Shown here piece after piece: positions 1 through 6,821 of a stretch of 19,018 nucleotides of DNA. The notes beneath the pieces were generated by a model. That model ran no database searches and was not told where the DNA came from. It saw nothing but the letters and a program-made list of their open reading frames with translations. A program made the position numbers and the translations under genes. Numbering within the stretch: the first letter of the stretch is position 1; the number at the start of each line of letters is the position of its first letter. Origin of the DNA: CAYSYM01 sp964435115 (GTDB lineage: Bacteria; Chloroflexota; UBA6077; CF-72); assembly GCA_964435115.1 (NCBI GenBank), contig CAYSYM010000065.1, forward strand, positions 1-19,018, read 5' to 3'.

Positions 1-53
1 TTGTCCAGGATGAGGCGCTGGGGGACGCCGCCGAAGAAGCGCCAGGTGGCCTC
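1..53 (-). pseudogene. istA: IS21-family transposase IstA, distal fragment (interrupted gene)
   Basis: Read on the minus strand from 55 down to 1, the frame gives EATWRFFGGVPQRLILDN. This matches the catalytic (rve/DDE) domain of IS21-type IstA proteins, where a W-x-F-F-G-G-V-P-x-R-(L/I)-(I/V)-x-D-N block carries one of the catalytic aspartates. The fragment runs off the left edge of the window. Upstream in this frame it is cut off by the inverted repeat at 54-165, which brings a stop. The preceding part of the same protein lies at the opposite end of the window (18966-19018, same strand), so this is half of a gene split by the intervening element. Family assignment is by motif recognition from a short stretch, but the motif is distinctive. 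Confidence 0.7.
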
Positions 54-165
54 TACTGATCGCTGCGCTGACTCCTAAACCTCCCGCGGCCACGGGCCGG
101 TGGTGACATCTTGCCGGGCGTGCTCGGCGTCCAGCCATCTTGAGGAATCAAGGCAGCGACCAGTA
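54..165 (+). repeat. Left terminal inverted repeat, 112 bp, MITE-like
   Basis: This 112-bp block aligns without gaps to the reverse complement of 18854-18965, with 92 of 112 positions identical by hand count. The outer 20 bases (TACTGATCGCTGCGCTGACT) and the inner 17 bases (CAAGGCAGCGACCAGTA) are identical in both copies, while the middle has diverged. The block is also an inverted repeat within itself: TACTGATCGCTGC at the outer edge faces GCAGCGACCAGTA at the inner edge, one mismatch in 13. It starts and ends with TA. This is the layout of a short non-autonomous element of a TA-targeting (IS630/Tc1-mariner type) transposase. Alternatively it is a transposon end with two oppositely oriented binding sites. 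The stop codon of the first cargo gene is only 16 bp further in. Confidence 0.85.
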
Positions 166-180
166 ATCAGCCGGGCACGG

Positions 181-1221
181 TTACGGAGCCGCCGGCTCCC
201 AGCGTGTCCGGGCGTCCTCGAGATCGACAACTCCAAACGCCCAGTCGCCAGGCCGCACCGGGTAAGCCCGGGCAGTATAGAAGAGGATGCCGCGCCCAGG
301 GGCTTCCAGCCGTTCGAGCTCCTCGAAGGTGTAGGGGCTGATGACGCGGCCGAGAAGCTGCCCCTTCTGGACCTCCTTGAGCAGCATCTGGGGCGGAACA
401 TCCGGCAGTAGGTAGCCGCCTACCGACGGGTTCACGCGCCATCGCTTCTCCCACACCAGATAGCGCTCCGGCAGATCCGGCTTGCCTTCGAGGATGCCAA
501 GGTGCTTCATCACATTGGTGACACCGCGTACATTGGCCTCCAGCCATTCCTCCTCCAGCTCCGGGCCGAAGCCGGCGCCCCCGATCTCCACGGCGATGCA
601 GGGCCGTCCGAGTACCCCGCCGAAGTAGCCAACCGACGAGCGCGGGCCGGGGAACACCGACATCACCTTGCTCTCGTGGATGCAGGGCCATCCGAACGCT
701 TTGGCCATCCGGCGGCAGCCCTCGACCACGCCGGGGTCGGGAAAGTCAGTACCATGCATCACCGCGGTTAGCGAGGAGCCCCAGAGCCCCTGGTGGAAGT
801 CCAGCATACCGTCGCTTTGCTGGAGTACCTCGCGTGCAATGGTGGACGCGAGCTGCTCGGCGATCCAGGTGAACTGGCCAGGGAAGACGCGATTGAGGTC
901 AGCGTTGTCCGACTCGTCGGGCGTGTTGCGGGTGAGCTGGCCGAGGGCGACGGGGTTGCCTACAGGGACCGCCAAGATGTTGCCGGACATCGCGGCGGGG
1001 TCCAGCAGGTCCACGATCCGCCGGATGACCTCGATCGACTGCCACTCACCACCGTGCAGCGTCGAGAGCAGGCCGAGGGTGGGACCGTTCCGCGCGCCGG
1101 TGATGGCGTGGACACCAATCGTAACGACGTTGCCATCCAGGTCCGTGGTCACGGGGATGCGGACCACTGACTTGCGGCCTGGCTCGAGCCGCTGGCTCTT
1201 GAGCACGAGTTGCTCTGGCAT
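181..1221 (-). CDS. Succinylglutamate desuccinylase/aspartoacylase family zinc hydrolase
   Basis: A 346-residue cytoplasmic protein of the AstE/AspA branch of the M14 carboxypeptidase fold, which hydrolyses amide bonds of N-acyl amino acids. The zinc site is visible: H56 and E59 in the HGGE motif and H143 in LDFHQG. E212 in AVEIGG is the likely catalytic glutamate. N110-R111 in LNRVFPG is the usual substrate-carboxylate-binding pair. A C-terminal beta domain carries VISPYTFEEL and PGDW. There is no signal peptide. The ATG at 1221 has GGAG about 10 nt upstream. The gene is second in a leftward pair, 35 bp after the D-aminoacylase-like gene, and ends 16 bp from the left inverted repeat. A distant paralogue with the same motifs closes the rightward operon. 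The actual acyl group and amino acid are unknown. Family call is firm, substrate is not. Confidence 0.88.
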   Translation of the reverse strand: MPEQLVLKSQRLEPGRKSVVRIPVTTDLDGNVVTIGVHAITGARNGPTLGLLSTLHGGEWQSIEVIRRIVDLLDPAAMSGNILAVPVGNPVALGQLTRNTPDESDNADLNRVFPGQFTWIAEQLASTIAREVLQQSDGMLDFHQGLWGSSLTAVMHGTDFPDPGVVEGCRRMAKAFGWPCIHESKVMSVFPGPRSSVGYFGGVLGRPCIAVEIGGAGFGPELEEEWLEANVRGVTNVMKHLGILEGKPDLPERYLVWEKRWRVNPSVGGYLLPDVPPQMLLKEVQKGQLLGRVISPYTFEELERLEAPGRGILFYTARAYPVRPGDWAFGVVDLEDARTRWEPAAP

Positions 1222-1256
1222 CGGATGCTCGCTCCTTTTCTACACCTTCTACACGG

Positions 1257-2903
1257 TCAGGCAGCGCGGGTGAGCATGCGTCCGCCGGTCGCCGCCGTCA
1301 GCCGCCCTTGATCGACCGCGAGAGTCCCGTTGACCAGCACGTACGGGAGCCCGAGTGGGTACTGCTTGGGGCGGAGGTAGGTGGCCGTGTCCTGGACGCG
1401 CGCGGGGTCGAGGAGCACCAGGTCGGCCGAGAAGCCAGGCTTCACCAGCCCGCGGTCCTGCAACCGGAAGCGGTTGGTGGCCAACGAGGTCATCTTGCGG
1501 ATCGCGTCGGGCAGCGTCAGCAGCTTCTGGTCGAAGACGAAGCGGCGCAGGATCCGCGGATAGCTGGCGTAGCCGCGAGGGTGGTGCTGCAGGACGTTGT
1601 ACGGCTCGGCAGCGCGGGCGATGTCCGTCGCGACAGTGTCGGTGCCGAACATGACCCACGGCGCCGTGAGCAGGGTACGGTAGTCCTGCTCGCTCTCGGC
1701 GATGTGGACGGTATTGAGCTCGGGGCCCTCCTCCACGACGAGATCGAAGTAGGCCTCGACCGGCTCCTTGCCGAGTTCGGCAGCGATCTGGTCGATGCTC
1801 CGGCCCACGAGCGCCTCGTTGGAGCTGCCAGCCCGGACACCTTCAAGATAGATGTCGCCCCAGTGACCGAAGATGATGAACGCCTCGTGGAAGCCGTGCT
1901 TGGGCATAGTGCGCCGACGCTCGACCTCCTCTCGAAGTGCTGCCCGCGTCGCCGGGTCCATCAGCTTGCGGCGCAGATTCTCGAGCTCGACGCTGCTCTC
2001 CTCCCGCCAGTTGTAGACCGACTCCGGGAAGATGGCGCGCGGCGCCCACCAGGCGCCCACGGTGGGGTACGCCATGATGTCGCCAGTGACGTCGATCCCC
2101 TCGTCGCGCGCACCCTCCACCATGGCCACGAGCTGCTCGGCCTTGCCCCAGTTCTGGCGACCGAAGACGTTGAGGTGCGAGAGCTGGACGGGAACGCCGG
2201 TGCGACGGCCGATCTCGATCGCCTCGGCCACGGCATCGAGCACGGTATCGGCGTAGCCGCGCAGGTGGCTGGTGTACATGCCGCCGTACTCGGCCACCAC
2301 TCGACACAGTTCCACCAGCTCGTCGGTGGTCGATTCGCCGCCGGGGGCGTAGTCGAGCCCGGTGGATAGCCCGAGCGCCCCCGCCTCCATCGCCTCTCGC
2401 ACGTACATGCGCATGCTACGCACGTCCTCGGGCGAAGCCGGCCCCTTGGCCTCCTTGCCGAGCACCGCCGCGCGCACGGTGTTGTGGCCGACGAACATCG
2501 CCACGTTCACGCCGAAGCGTCGTCCGAGCACGTGCTCGAAGTACTCGGTGGCTCGCGACCAGCTCCCCTCGACGCCCTCCCGATCCAGCAACAGGCGCTG
2601 GCTGAGCTCGACGCGCGGGAAGGGGGAGTAGCCGCAGTTGCCCGCGATATCGGTGGTGATGCCCTGCGCCACGTGGCTCTGGGCGGGCGGATTGTAGAGC
2701 AGCGCGAAGTCGGAGTGGGTGTGGGCGTCCACGAAGCCCGGCGCCACCACGAGCCCCTGTGCGTCGACGACCCGCGCGGCCGCGGCCTCGCCGAGCTGCC
2801 CGAGCGCGGCAACGCGGTTCGCGCGGATCCCTACATCCGCCCGGAGCCACGGATTGCCGGTGCCGTCCACGATCGCGCCGTTCCTGATCAGCAGGTCGAA
2901 CAT
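1257..2903 (-). CDS. N-acyl-D-amino-acid deacylase-type amidohydrolase (paralogue 1)
   Basis: A 548-residue member of the D-aminoacylase branch of the amidohydrolase superfamily. It would hydrolyse N-acyl-D-amino acids or related amides/ureides in the cytoplasm. It opens with the typical small beta domain (LLIRNGAIVDGTG). Metal-ligand candidates are H61 and H63 (DAHTHSD), the bridging cysteine C90 (GNCG), H213 (TSHLRGY), H243 (LSHLNVFG) and D422 (FGTDT), the full set expected for this family. The C-terminal strand KPGFSADLVLLDP completes the beta domain. I chose the ATG at 2903 because MFDLLIRNG matches the start of the second paralogue. A longer in-frame ATG at 2954 exists, but the extra 17 residues look like leader DNA. 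A GAGG lies 3 nt before the chosen start. It is the first gene of the leftward pair, with a candidate promoter at 2969-2996. N-acyl-D-glutamate deacylase or dihydropyrimidinase-like roles are less likely. Confidence 0.87.
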   Translation of the reverse strand: MFDLLIRNGAIVDGTGNPWLRADVGIRANRVAALGQLGEAAAARVVDAQGLVVAPGFVDAHTHSDFALLYNPPAQSHVAQGITTDIAGNCGYSPFPRVELSQRLLLDREGVEGSWSRATEYFEHVLGRRFGVNVAMFVGHNTVRAAVLGKEAKGPASPEDVRSMRMYVREAMEAGALGLSTGLDYAPGGESTTDELVELCRVVAEYGGMYTSHLRGYADTVLDAVAEAIEIGRRTGVPVQLSHLNVFGRQNWGKAEQLVAMVEGARDEGIDVTGDIMAYPTVGAWWAPRAIFPESVYNWREESSVELENLRRKLMDPATRAALREEVERRRTMPKHGFHEAFIIFGHWGDIYLEGVRAGSSNEALVGRSIDQIAAELGKEPVEAYFDLVVEEGPELNTVHIAESEQDYRTLLTAPWVMFGTDTVATDIARAAEPYNVLQHHPRGYASYPRILRRFVFDQKLLTLPDAIRKMTSLATNRFRLQDRGLVKPGFSADLVLLDPARVQDTATYLRPKQYPLGLPYVLVNGTLAVDQGRLTAATGGRMLTRAA

Positions 2904-2916
2904 CGCCTCGCCCCCG

Positions 2917-2945
2917 TTGACAAGCTGCCTACCCTCGCCTAAACT
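2917..2945 (+). promoter_or_regulatory. Sigma-70-type promoter for the GntR regulator (leaderless)
   Basis: TTGACA at 2917-2922 is a perfect -35 box. TAAACT at 2940-2945 matches 4 of 6 positions of the -10 consensus, with a 17-bp spacer. The predicted start point, about 7 nt after the -10 box, falls at 2952-2953, directly on the ATG at 2953. There is no Shine-Dalgarno sequence in front of that ATG. Together these suggest a leaderless mRNA. The promoter sits in the 49-bp gap between the divergent genes. Prediction from sequence only. Confidence 0.6.
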
Positions 2946-2952
2946 GGCCGGC

Positions 2953-4035
2953 ATGGTAGGACGGTGTCATAGTACACCAGTACACGCCCCCGTCAAGCCC
3001 GACATCCGGCTCGACCGGGCCCTGCCGATCCCGATCTACCTCCAGCTGAAAGGGCAGCTCACCTACCTCATCAGCACCGGAGCGGTCGCCTCCGGCACGA
3101 AACTCCCCTCCATCCGCGAGATGGCCGAGCAGCTCCGACTCGCCCCGGTGACCGTGGCGCAGGCGTTCCGCGCGCTCGGCGAGCAAGGGCTGGTGGAGTT
3201 CCGGCCTGGGCTTGGCACGTTCGTCGTCGACCTGCACTCCGCCGGCCCGGCGGAGACCGAGCGCGCCCGGCTCAATCGGTTCGTCGACCGGGTCATCGAA
3301 GAGGCGCACGCCCGGCGACTGCCGGTGCAGGAGGTCGTCCAGGTGCTGGCGGCGCGCGCCGGGCACACCGCCCGTCGGGAAGGGCCGCGGGTGGCCTTCG
3401 TGGGCAACTTCGCCGCCGATACCGTCCTGTCCGCCCGCTCACTCGAGGAGGCGCTGAGCGACCTCGGGGCCACGGTCACCCCCGTCCCGATCGACGACCT
3501 CCGGGCCGACGTGGAGGGCGCCCTGGCGCGGATCGGCGACGGCGCTCCCGTCGTCAGCGTCCCGCTGCACTTCGCGGAGGTAAGGCGGCTCCTCGCGGCC
3601 GCCAATCGGAAGGTGGTCGGGATGACCTTCGTCCTCAGCCGCGTGCCACAGGAGCAGCTGGCTCTGCTGCCCGACGAGACGCGTATCGGGATCATCGCCA
3701 CGGCGCCCGAATACTTCGCTTCGATGGCGACCGTGGTTGGGCTGTACCGCCCGCAGCCGCGGCCTCCCGCCTGCGCCGTCGTCGCCGACGAACGGTCGGT
3801 CCGGCGGGTCCTGGCGGTGGCGGATACGATCGTCTATGCGATGGGCACGCGGGACCAAGTCCGCCAGCTCCTTCCCGACGACGTGCAGGCGATCGAGCTG
3901 CTCCACGAGCCCGATGCACGCTCGGTCGCCCGGCTCAGGGAGATCTTGCAGGCCGAGGCTCCGGGAGTGGAGCGAAAGGAGGGGGCGCCTAGTGGACGGC
4001 GGTATCAGCCGAGCAGGCGCGCATTGTCCGCCTGA
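2953..4035 (+). CDS. GntR-family transcriptional regulator with C-terminal sensor domain
   Basis: A 360-residue regulator. Residues about 27-92 form a GntR winged helix: PIYLQLKGQL, then G-x-x-LPSIREMAEQL, then the recognition helix PVTVAQAFRAL, then the wing GLVEFRPGLGTFV. This pattern is of the YtrA/MocR type rather than the FadR type. The remaining roughly 265 residues are not an aminotransferase or a UTRA domain. Alternating hydrophobic strands such as RVAFVGNF, APVVSVPL and RIGIIATAP suggest a two-lobed periplasmic-binding-protein-like effector domain. The ATG at 2953 sits exactly at the predicted transcription start and has no Shine-Dalgarno sequence. The gene is divergent from the deacylase pair and lies 97 bp upstream of the transporter operon. 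Its likely ligand is the imported compound or a breakdown product, by position only. Confidence 0.85.
   Translation: MVGRCHSTPVHAPVKPDIRLDRALPIPIYLQLKGQLTYLISTGAVASGTKLPSIREMAEQLRLAPVTVAQAFRALGEQGLVEFRPGLGTFVVDLHSAGPAETERARLNRFVDRVIEEAHARRLPVQEVVQVLAARAGHTARREGPRVAFVGNFAADTVLSARSLEEALSDLGATVTPVPIDDLRADVEGALARIGDGAPVVSVPLHFAEVRRLLAAANRKVVGMTFVLSRVPQEQLALLPDETRIGIIATAPEYFASMATVVGLYRPQPRPPACAVVADERSVRRVLAVADTIVYAMGTRDQVRQLLPDDVQAIELLHEPDARSVARLREILQAEAPGVERKEGAPSGRRYQPSRRALSA
2963..2985. promoter_or_regulatory. Candidate GntR operator (inverted and direct repeat)
   Basis: GGTGT-catagt-ACACC (2963-2978) is a 5-bp inverted repeat with a 6-bp spacer. It overlaps a direct repeat of AGTACAC (2971-2977 and 2979-2985) with an 8-bp period. 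The repeats fill the space between the -35 and -10 boxes of the leftward promoter and lie just downstream of the rightward promoter. Binding there by the adjacent GntR protein could block the leftward pair and also the regulator's own gene. That regulator is the obvious candidate, but the link is inferred from position. Confidence 0.4.
2969..2996 (-). promoter_or_regulatory. Divergent promoter for the leftward deacylase/desuccinylase pair
   Basis: On the minus strand TTGACG (2996-2991) matches 5 of 6 positions of a -35 box. TACTAT (2974-2969) matches 4 of 6 positions of a -10 box, with a 16-bp spacer. Transcription would start near 2962, leaving about 59 nt of leader before the ATG at 2903. 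The promoter lies inside the first codons of the rightward regulator gene, so the two transcripts would overlap by about 10 nt at their 5' ends. The spacer contains the repeated GTGTACT units described as a candidate operator. Moderate confidence. Confidence 0.45.
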
Positions 4036-4132
4036 AACCGATCCAGCGGTCCAGGGTGGCCTGCAGGTGTGACGCTCGGGTGCAACTGCAGCGCCTTCAT
4101 GCAAGCCATGTCATCAAGAGGGGAGTGCATCT

Positions 4133-5827
4133 ATGAGCGAGGTTGCGATCCGCGGCCCGCAGGAGGAGCCAGGGAAGCGAACCATGGACAGGCGACGATT
4201 CCTGCAGCTTGTCGGTCTGACCGCCGGGAGTACGGCCGCGACCTCCCTGCTGGCCGCCTGCGCACCCGCCGCGCCGCCGGCCGCTACGGCTCCGTCGGCT
4301 AAGCCGACGACGGCACCCGCCGGGCAGCCGACCACCGCCCCGGCAGCCGCTCCGACCGCAGCCGCCGCCAAGGCGGCCGAGCCAAAGGGCCGGATCACCG
4401 TCGCGCAGACCGGCGAGTTCCTCTACATGGATCCGCAGGTCTCCTTCTATTCGTCCGAAGCGAGCATGCACTACTCGATCTTCGATAGTGTGATTCGCCG
4501 CGGCGACGACATGAAGCTCGTCCCCTCTCTGGCCACGTCGTGGAAGTCGGTATCCCCGACCGAGTGGCAACTGGAGCTGCGGAGAGATGTCAAGTTCCAC
4601 AACGGCGAGCCGTTCAACGCCGAAGCGATGAAGTGGAACGTCGAGCGCATCTCGGAGCCAGGGGCCAACCGTTCTCCGTACGTGCCTCGCATGACCAAGG
4701 CGGAGGTGGTCGACAACTTCACCGTCAAGATCACGACCAAAGACCCGGACCCGATCTTCCCAGCCAAGATGACGATGTTCTTCGTCGTGCCCCCCGGTTA
4801 TATGAGCCAGGTGGGGCAGGACGGCTTCAACGCTAAGCCGGTCGGGTCTGGACCGTATCGGTTCGTGGAGCGGGTAAAGGACTCCCACCTGACCATGGAG
4901 GCCAACACCGACTGGTGGGGTGGCTCGCCGAAGATCAAGACCGTCACCTGGAAAGTGCTCCCCCAGGCGTCGACGCGCGTGGCGGCCCTGAAAGCCGGCG
5001 AGGTGGACCTCATCCCGGGCGTATTCCCGGACCAGTTCGAAGAGCTGAACGCTGACCCGAAGCTCAAGGCGATGTGGAAGCGAAGCACCCGCACCCCCGT
5101 CGTGATGATGTTTCCGGACAGCCCGGACGGGGGTGGGGAGCCGCTGAAGAGCCCGAAGGTCCGGCAGGCGCTCAACCACGCGGTCAACGTCGACGCTATC
5201 CTGAAGTTCCTGCTGGGTGGCATGGGCGAGCGCACGGCGACGATGATGACGCCGGACTACACCTTCTTCGACCCCAGGGTAGAGCCATACCCATACGACC
5301 CTGATAAGGCAAAGCAGCTGCTGGTCGAGGGTGGCTACCCCAATGGGTTCGAGCTAAACCTGGACGTGCCGTCGAGCTTCATCACGGTGAAGCCGGTAGA
5401 GGTGGCCCAGGCGATCGCCAGCGATCTGGGGAAAGTCGGTGTCAAGGCCAACGTGCGTCCGCAGGAATTCGCCACGTCGGTGAAGCTGCGTGACGAGCGC
5501 AAGATCGCCCCCCTCTACCTGTGGAGCTGGGGCGGGGCGACACTCGACGCGGACGACAAGTTCTACTCGGCCCTGGCGAAGGACTCCCCGTACGTCACGT
5601 TCCCCATCGACCCGGAGATCGACCGGCTGATCCAGGAGGGGCGGAGCACTCTCGACGAGAGCAAGCGGAAGCCGCTTTACGAGGACCTGCAGCGGAAGGT
5701 GAAGGATCATGCAGCCTTCATCTTCCTCTATGCCCAGCCGGACATCTACGCGATTAACAGGCGACTGGCGTGGGAAGCCCGGTCCGACGAGCGCATCTTC
5801 TTGTGGAATGCGGAACTCAAGGATTGA
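4133..5827 (+). CDS. ABC transporter substrate-binding lipoprotein, peptide/opine type (SBP family 5)
   Basis: A 564-residue extracytoplasmic binding protein of the DppA/OppA family that delivers its ligand to the two permeases encoded next. A twin-arginine motif (RRRFLQL, residues 20-26) precedes a short hydrophobic stretch and the lipobox LAAC with C43 as the lipidated residue. This indicates export by Tat and membrane anchoring. An Ala/Pro/Thr-rich linker (about 44-82) of a kind common in Chloroflexota lipoproteins follows. The family signature appears around residues 150-170 (VKFHNGEPFNAEAMKWNVER). The ATG at 4133 has AGAGGGGAG at 4117-4125. The 97 bp upstream shows no convincing promoter, so transcription may come through from the regulator gene. 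A strong hairpin follows the stop. Ligand unknown; the cytoplasmic amidohydrolases downstream suggest a peptide, N-acyl amino acid or lactam-like compound. Confidence 0.92.
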   Translation: MSEVAIRGPQEEPGKRTMDRRRFLQLVGLTAGSTAATSLLAACAPAAPPAATAPSAKPTTAPAGQPTTAPAAAPTAAAAKAAEPKGRITVAQTGEFLYMDPQVSFYSSEASMHYSIFDSVIRRGDDMKLVPSLATSWKSVSPTEWQLELRRDVKFHNGEPFNAEAMKWNVERISEPGANRSPYVPRMTKAEVVDNFTVKITTKDPDPIFPAKMTMFFVVPPGYMSQVGQDGFNAKPVGSGPYRFVERVKDSHLTMEANTDWWGGSPKIKTVTWKVLPQASTRVAALKAGEVDLIPGVFPDQFEELNADPKLKAMWKRSTRTPVVMMFPDSPDGGGEPLKSPKVRQALNHAVNVDAILKFLLGGMGERTATMMTPDYTFFDPRVEPYPYDPDKAKQLLVEGGYPNGFELNLDVPSSFITVKPVEVAQAIASDLGKVGVKANVRPQEFATSVKLRDERKIAPLYLWSWGGATLDADDKFYSALAKDSPYVTFPIDPEIDRLIQEGRSTLDESKRKPLYEDLQRKVKDHAAFIFLYAQPDIYAINRRLAWEARSDERIFLWNAELKD

Positions 5828-5848
5828 GTCGAGGCCGCCGATCTCTGG

Positions 5849-5884
5849 CGGGCCCGGCGGAGGGGCGCCCGTCCGCCGGGCCCG
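5849..5884 (+). promoter_or_regulatory. Strong intercistronic hairpin between binding protein and permease
   Basis: CGGGCCCGGCGGA (5849-5861) and TCCGCCGGGCCCG (5872-5884) form a perfect 13-bp stem around a 10-nt loop that contains a further GGGCGCCC palindrome. No T-run follows. Because the permease gene must be co-transcribed, a full terminator is unlikely. A stem here could protect the 3' end of the binding-protein message or attenuate transcription, giving more binding protein than permease, as known for the REP hairpins between malE and malF. Role is inferred. Confidence 0.7.
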
Positions 5885-5899
5885 GTGCGGGGCCACACC

Positions 5900-6820
5900 G
5901 TGACACGCTACATCCTGAGTCGCGTCGGCGGCGGGCTGGTGGCCGTCTGGGCGGTCGCCACGGTGGTGTTCGTCATACTGCGGCTGACGAGCGACCCGAC
6001 CACGCTGCTGCTCCCGCTGGATGCGACGCAGGAAGACATCGCCCGCCTGAAGCGCAGCCTCGGTCTCGATCAGCCGGTGCCCGTGCAGTACGTGCGGTTC
6101 ATCACCGGTGCCGCCACCGGGAACTTCGGCATCTCCTTTCGCTATCAGGAGCCGGCGATGAAGCTGGTGCTGGAGCGGCTGCCGGCCTCGCTGGAGTTAG
6201 CGTCGCTGGCAATGCTGCTCGCCCTGGTGGTCGCGGTTCCGCTCGGCATCCTGTCGGCCGTCCGACGGAACTCGGTCTTCGACCACGTTGCCAGCTTCGT
6301 CTCGTTCCTCGGGTTCGCAGTGCCCGTCTTCTGGCTGGGCACCATGCTCATCATTATCTTCAGCGTCCAGCTCCGTCTGCTTCCCACCTCCGGGCGAGGC
6401 GAGCCGGCGCAGCTGATCCTGCCGGTCCTCACACTCTCAACCTGGCCGCTTGGCCAGCTCACTCGCCTGGTGCGCTCCGACATGCTGGCAGTGCTGGGCG
6501 AAGACTACATCCGAACGGCACGGGCAAAGGGGCTCTCCGAGCAGCTGCTGCTCGTGCGCCACGCGCTGAAGAACGCCGCGATTCCGCTGCTCACGCTCGC
6601 CAGCATCATCTTCGGCACGCTGCTCGGGGGCGCCATCATCACGGAGACGATCTTCGGCTGGCCGGGCATGGGGCGCCTGGCGATCCAGTCGATTCAGAGC
6701 CGGGATTTCCCGGTCATCGAGGCGACGGTCATCTTCATGGCCGGGCTGTTCGTCCTGCTGAATCTCATCGCGGATCTGCTCTACGGCGTCCTCGATCCGC
6801 GGATCCGCCTGGGGCGATGA
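5900..6820 (+). CDS. ABC transporter permease, DppB/OppB type
   Basis: A 306-residue inner-membrane permease, first of the transporter's two membrane subunits. It starts with the typical short N-terminus TRYILSRVGGGLVAVWAVATVVFVILR forming the first membrane helix, followed by a periplasmic loop and five further hydrophobic segments. The cytoplasmic EAA loop that docks the ATPase is at about residues 200-226 (EDYIRTARAKG...NAAIPLL). I place the start at GTG 5900 because DppB-type proteins begin close to the RYI motif. GTG 5885 is in frame but lies immediately after the hairpin stem and would add five residues. No good Shine-Dalgarno sequence is seen for either. The stop is 1 nt before the start of the next permease gene, so the two are probably translationally coupled. 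Confidence 0.9.
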   Translation: MTRYILSRVGGGLVAVWAVATVVFVILRLTSDPTTLLLPLDATQEDIARLKRSLGLDQPVPVQYVRFITGAATGNFGISFRYQEPAMKLVLERLPASLELASLAMLLALVVAVPLGILSAVRRNSVFDHVASFVSFLGFAVPVFWLGTMLIIIFSVQLRLLPTSGRGEPAQLILPVLTLSTWPLGQLTRLVRSDMLAVLGEDYIRTARAKGLSEQLLLVRHALKNAAIPLLTLASIIFGTLLGGAIITETIFGWPGMGRLAIQSIQSRDFPVIEATVIFMAGLFVLLNLIADLLYGVLDPRIRLGR

Positions 6821-6821
6821 A

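Noticed and set aside
54..165. Integron attC sites at the two ends
   Set aside because: The GTTTAG/CTAAAC pieces hint at attC core sites, but the conserved core pairs RYYYAAC and GTTRRRY are not at the repeat edges. The TA-flanked inverted layout fits a transposon end better.
2904..2954. Extended N-terminus of the first D-aminoacylase from ATG 2954
   Set aside because: The added 17 residues are absent in the paralogue, and MFDLLIRNG is the usual family start; the extra part overlaps the divergent promoter.
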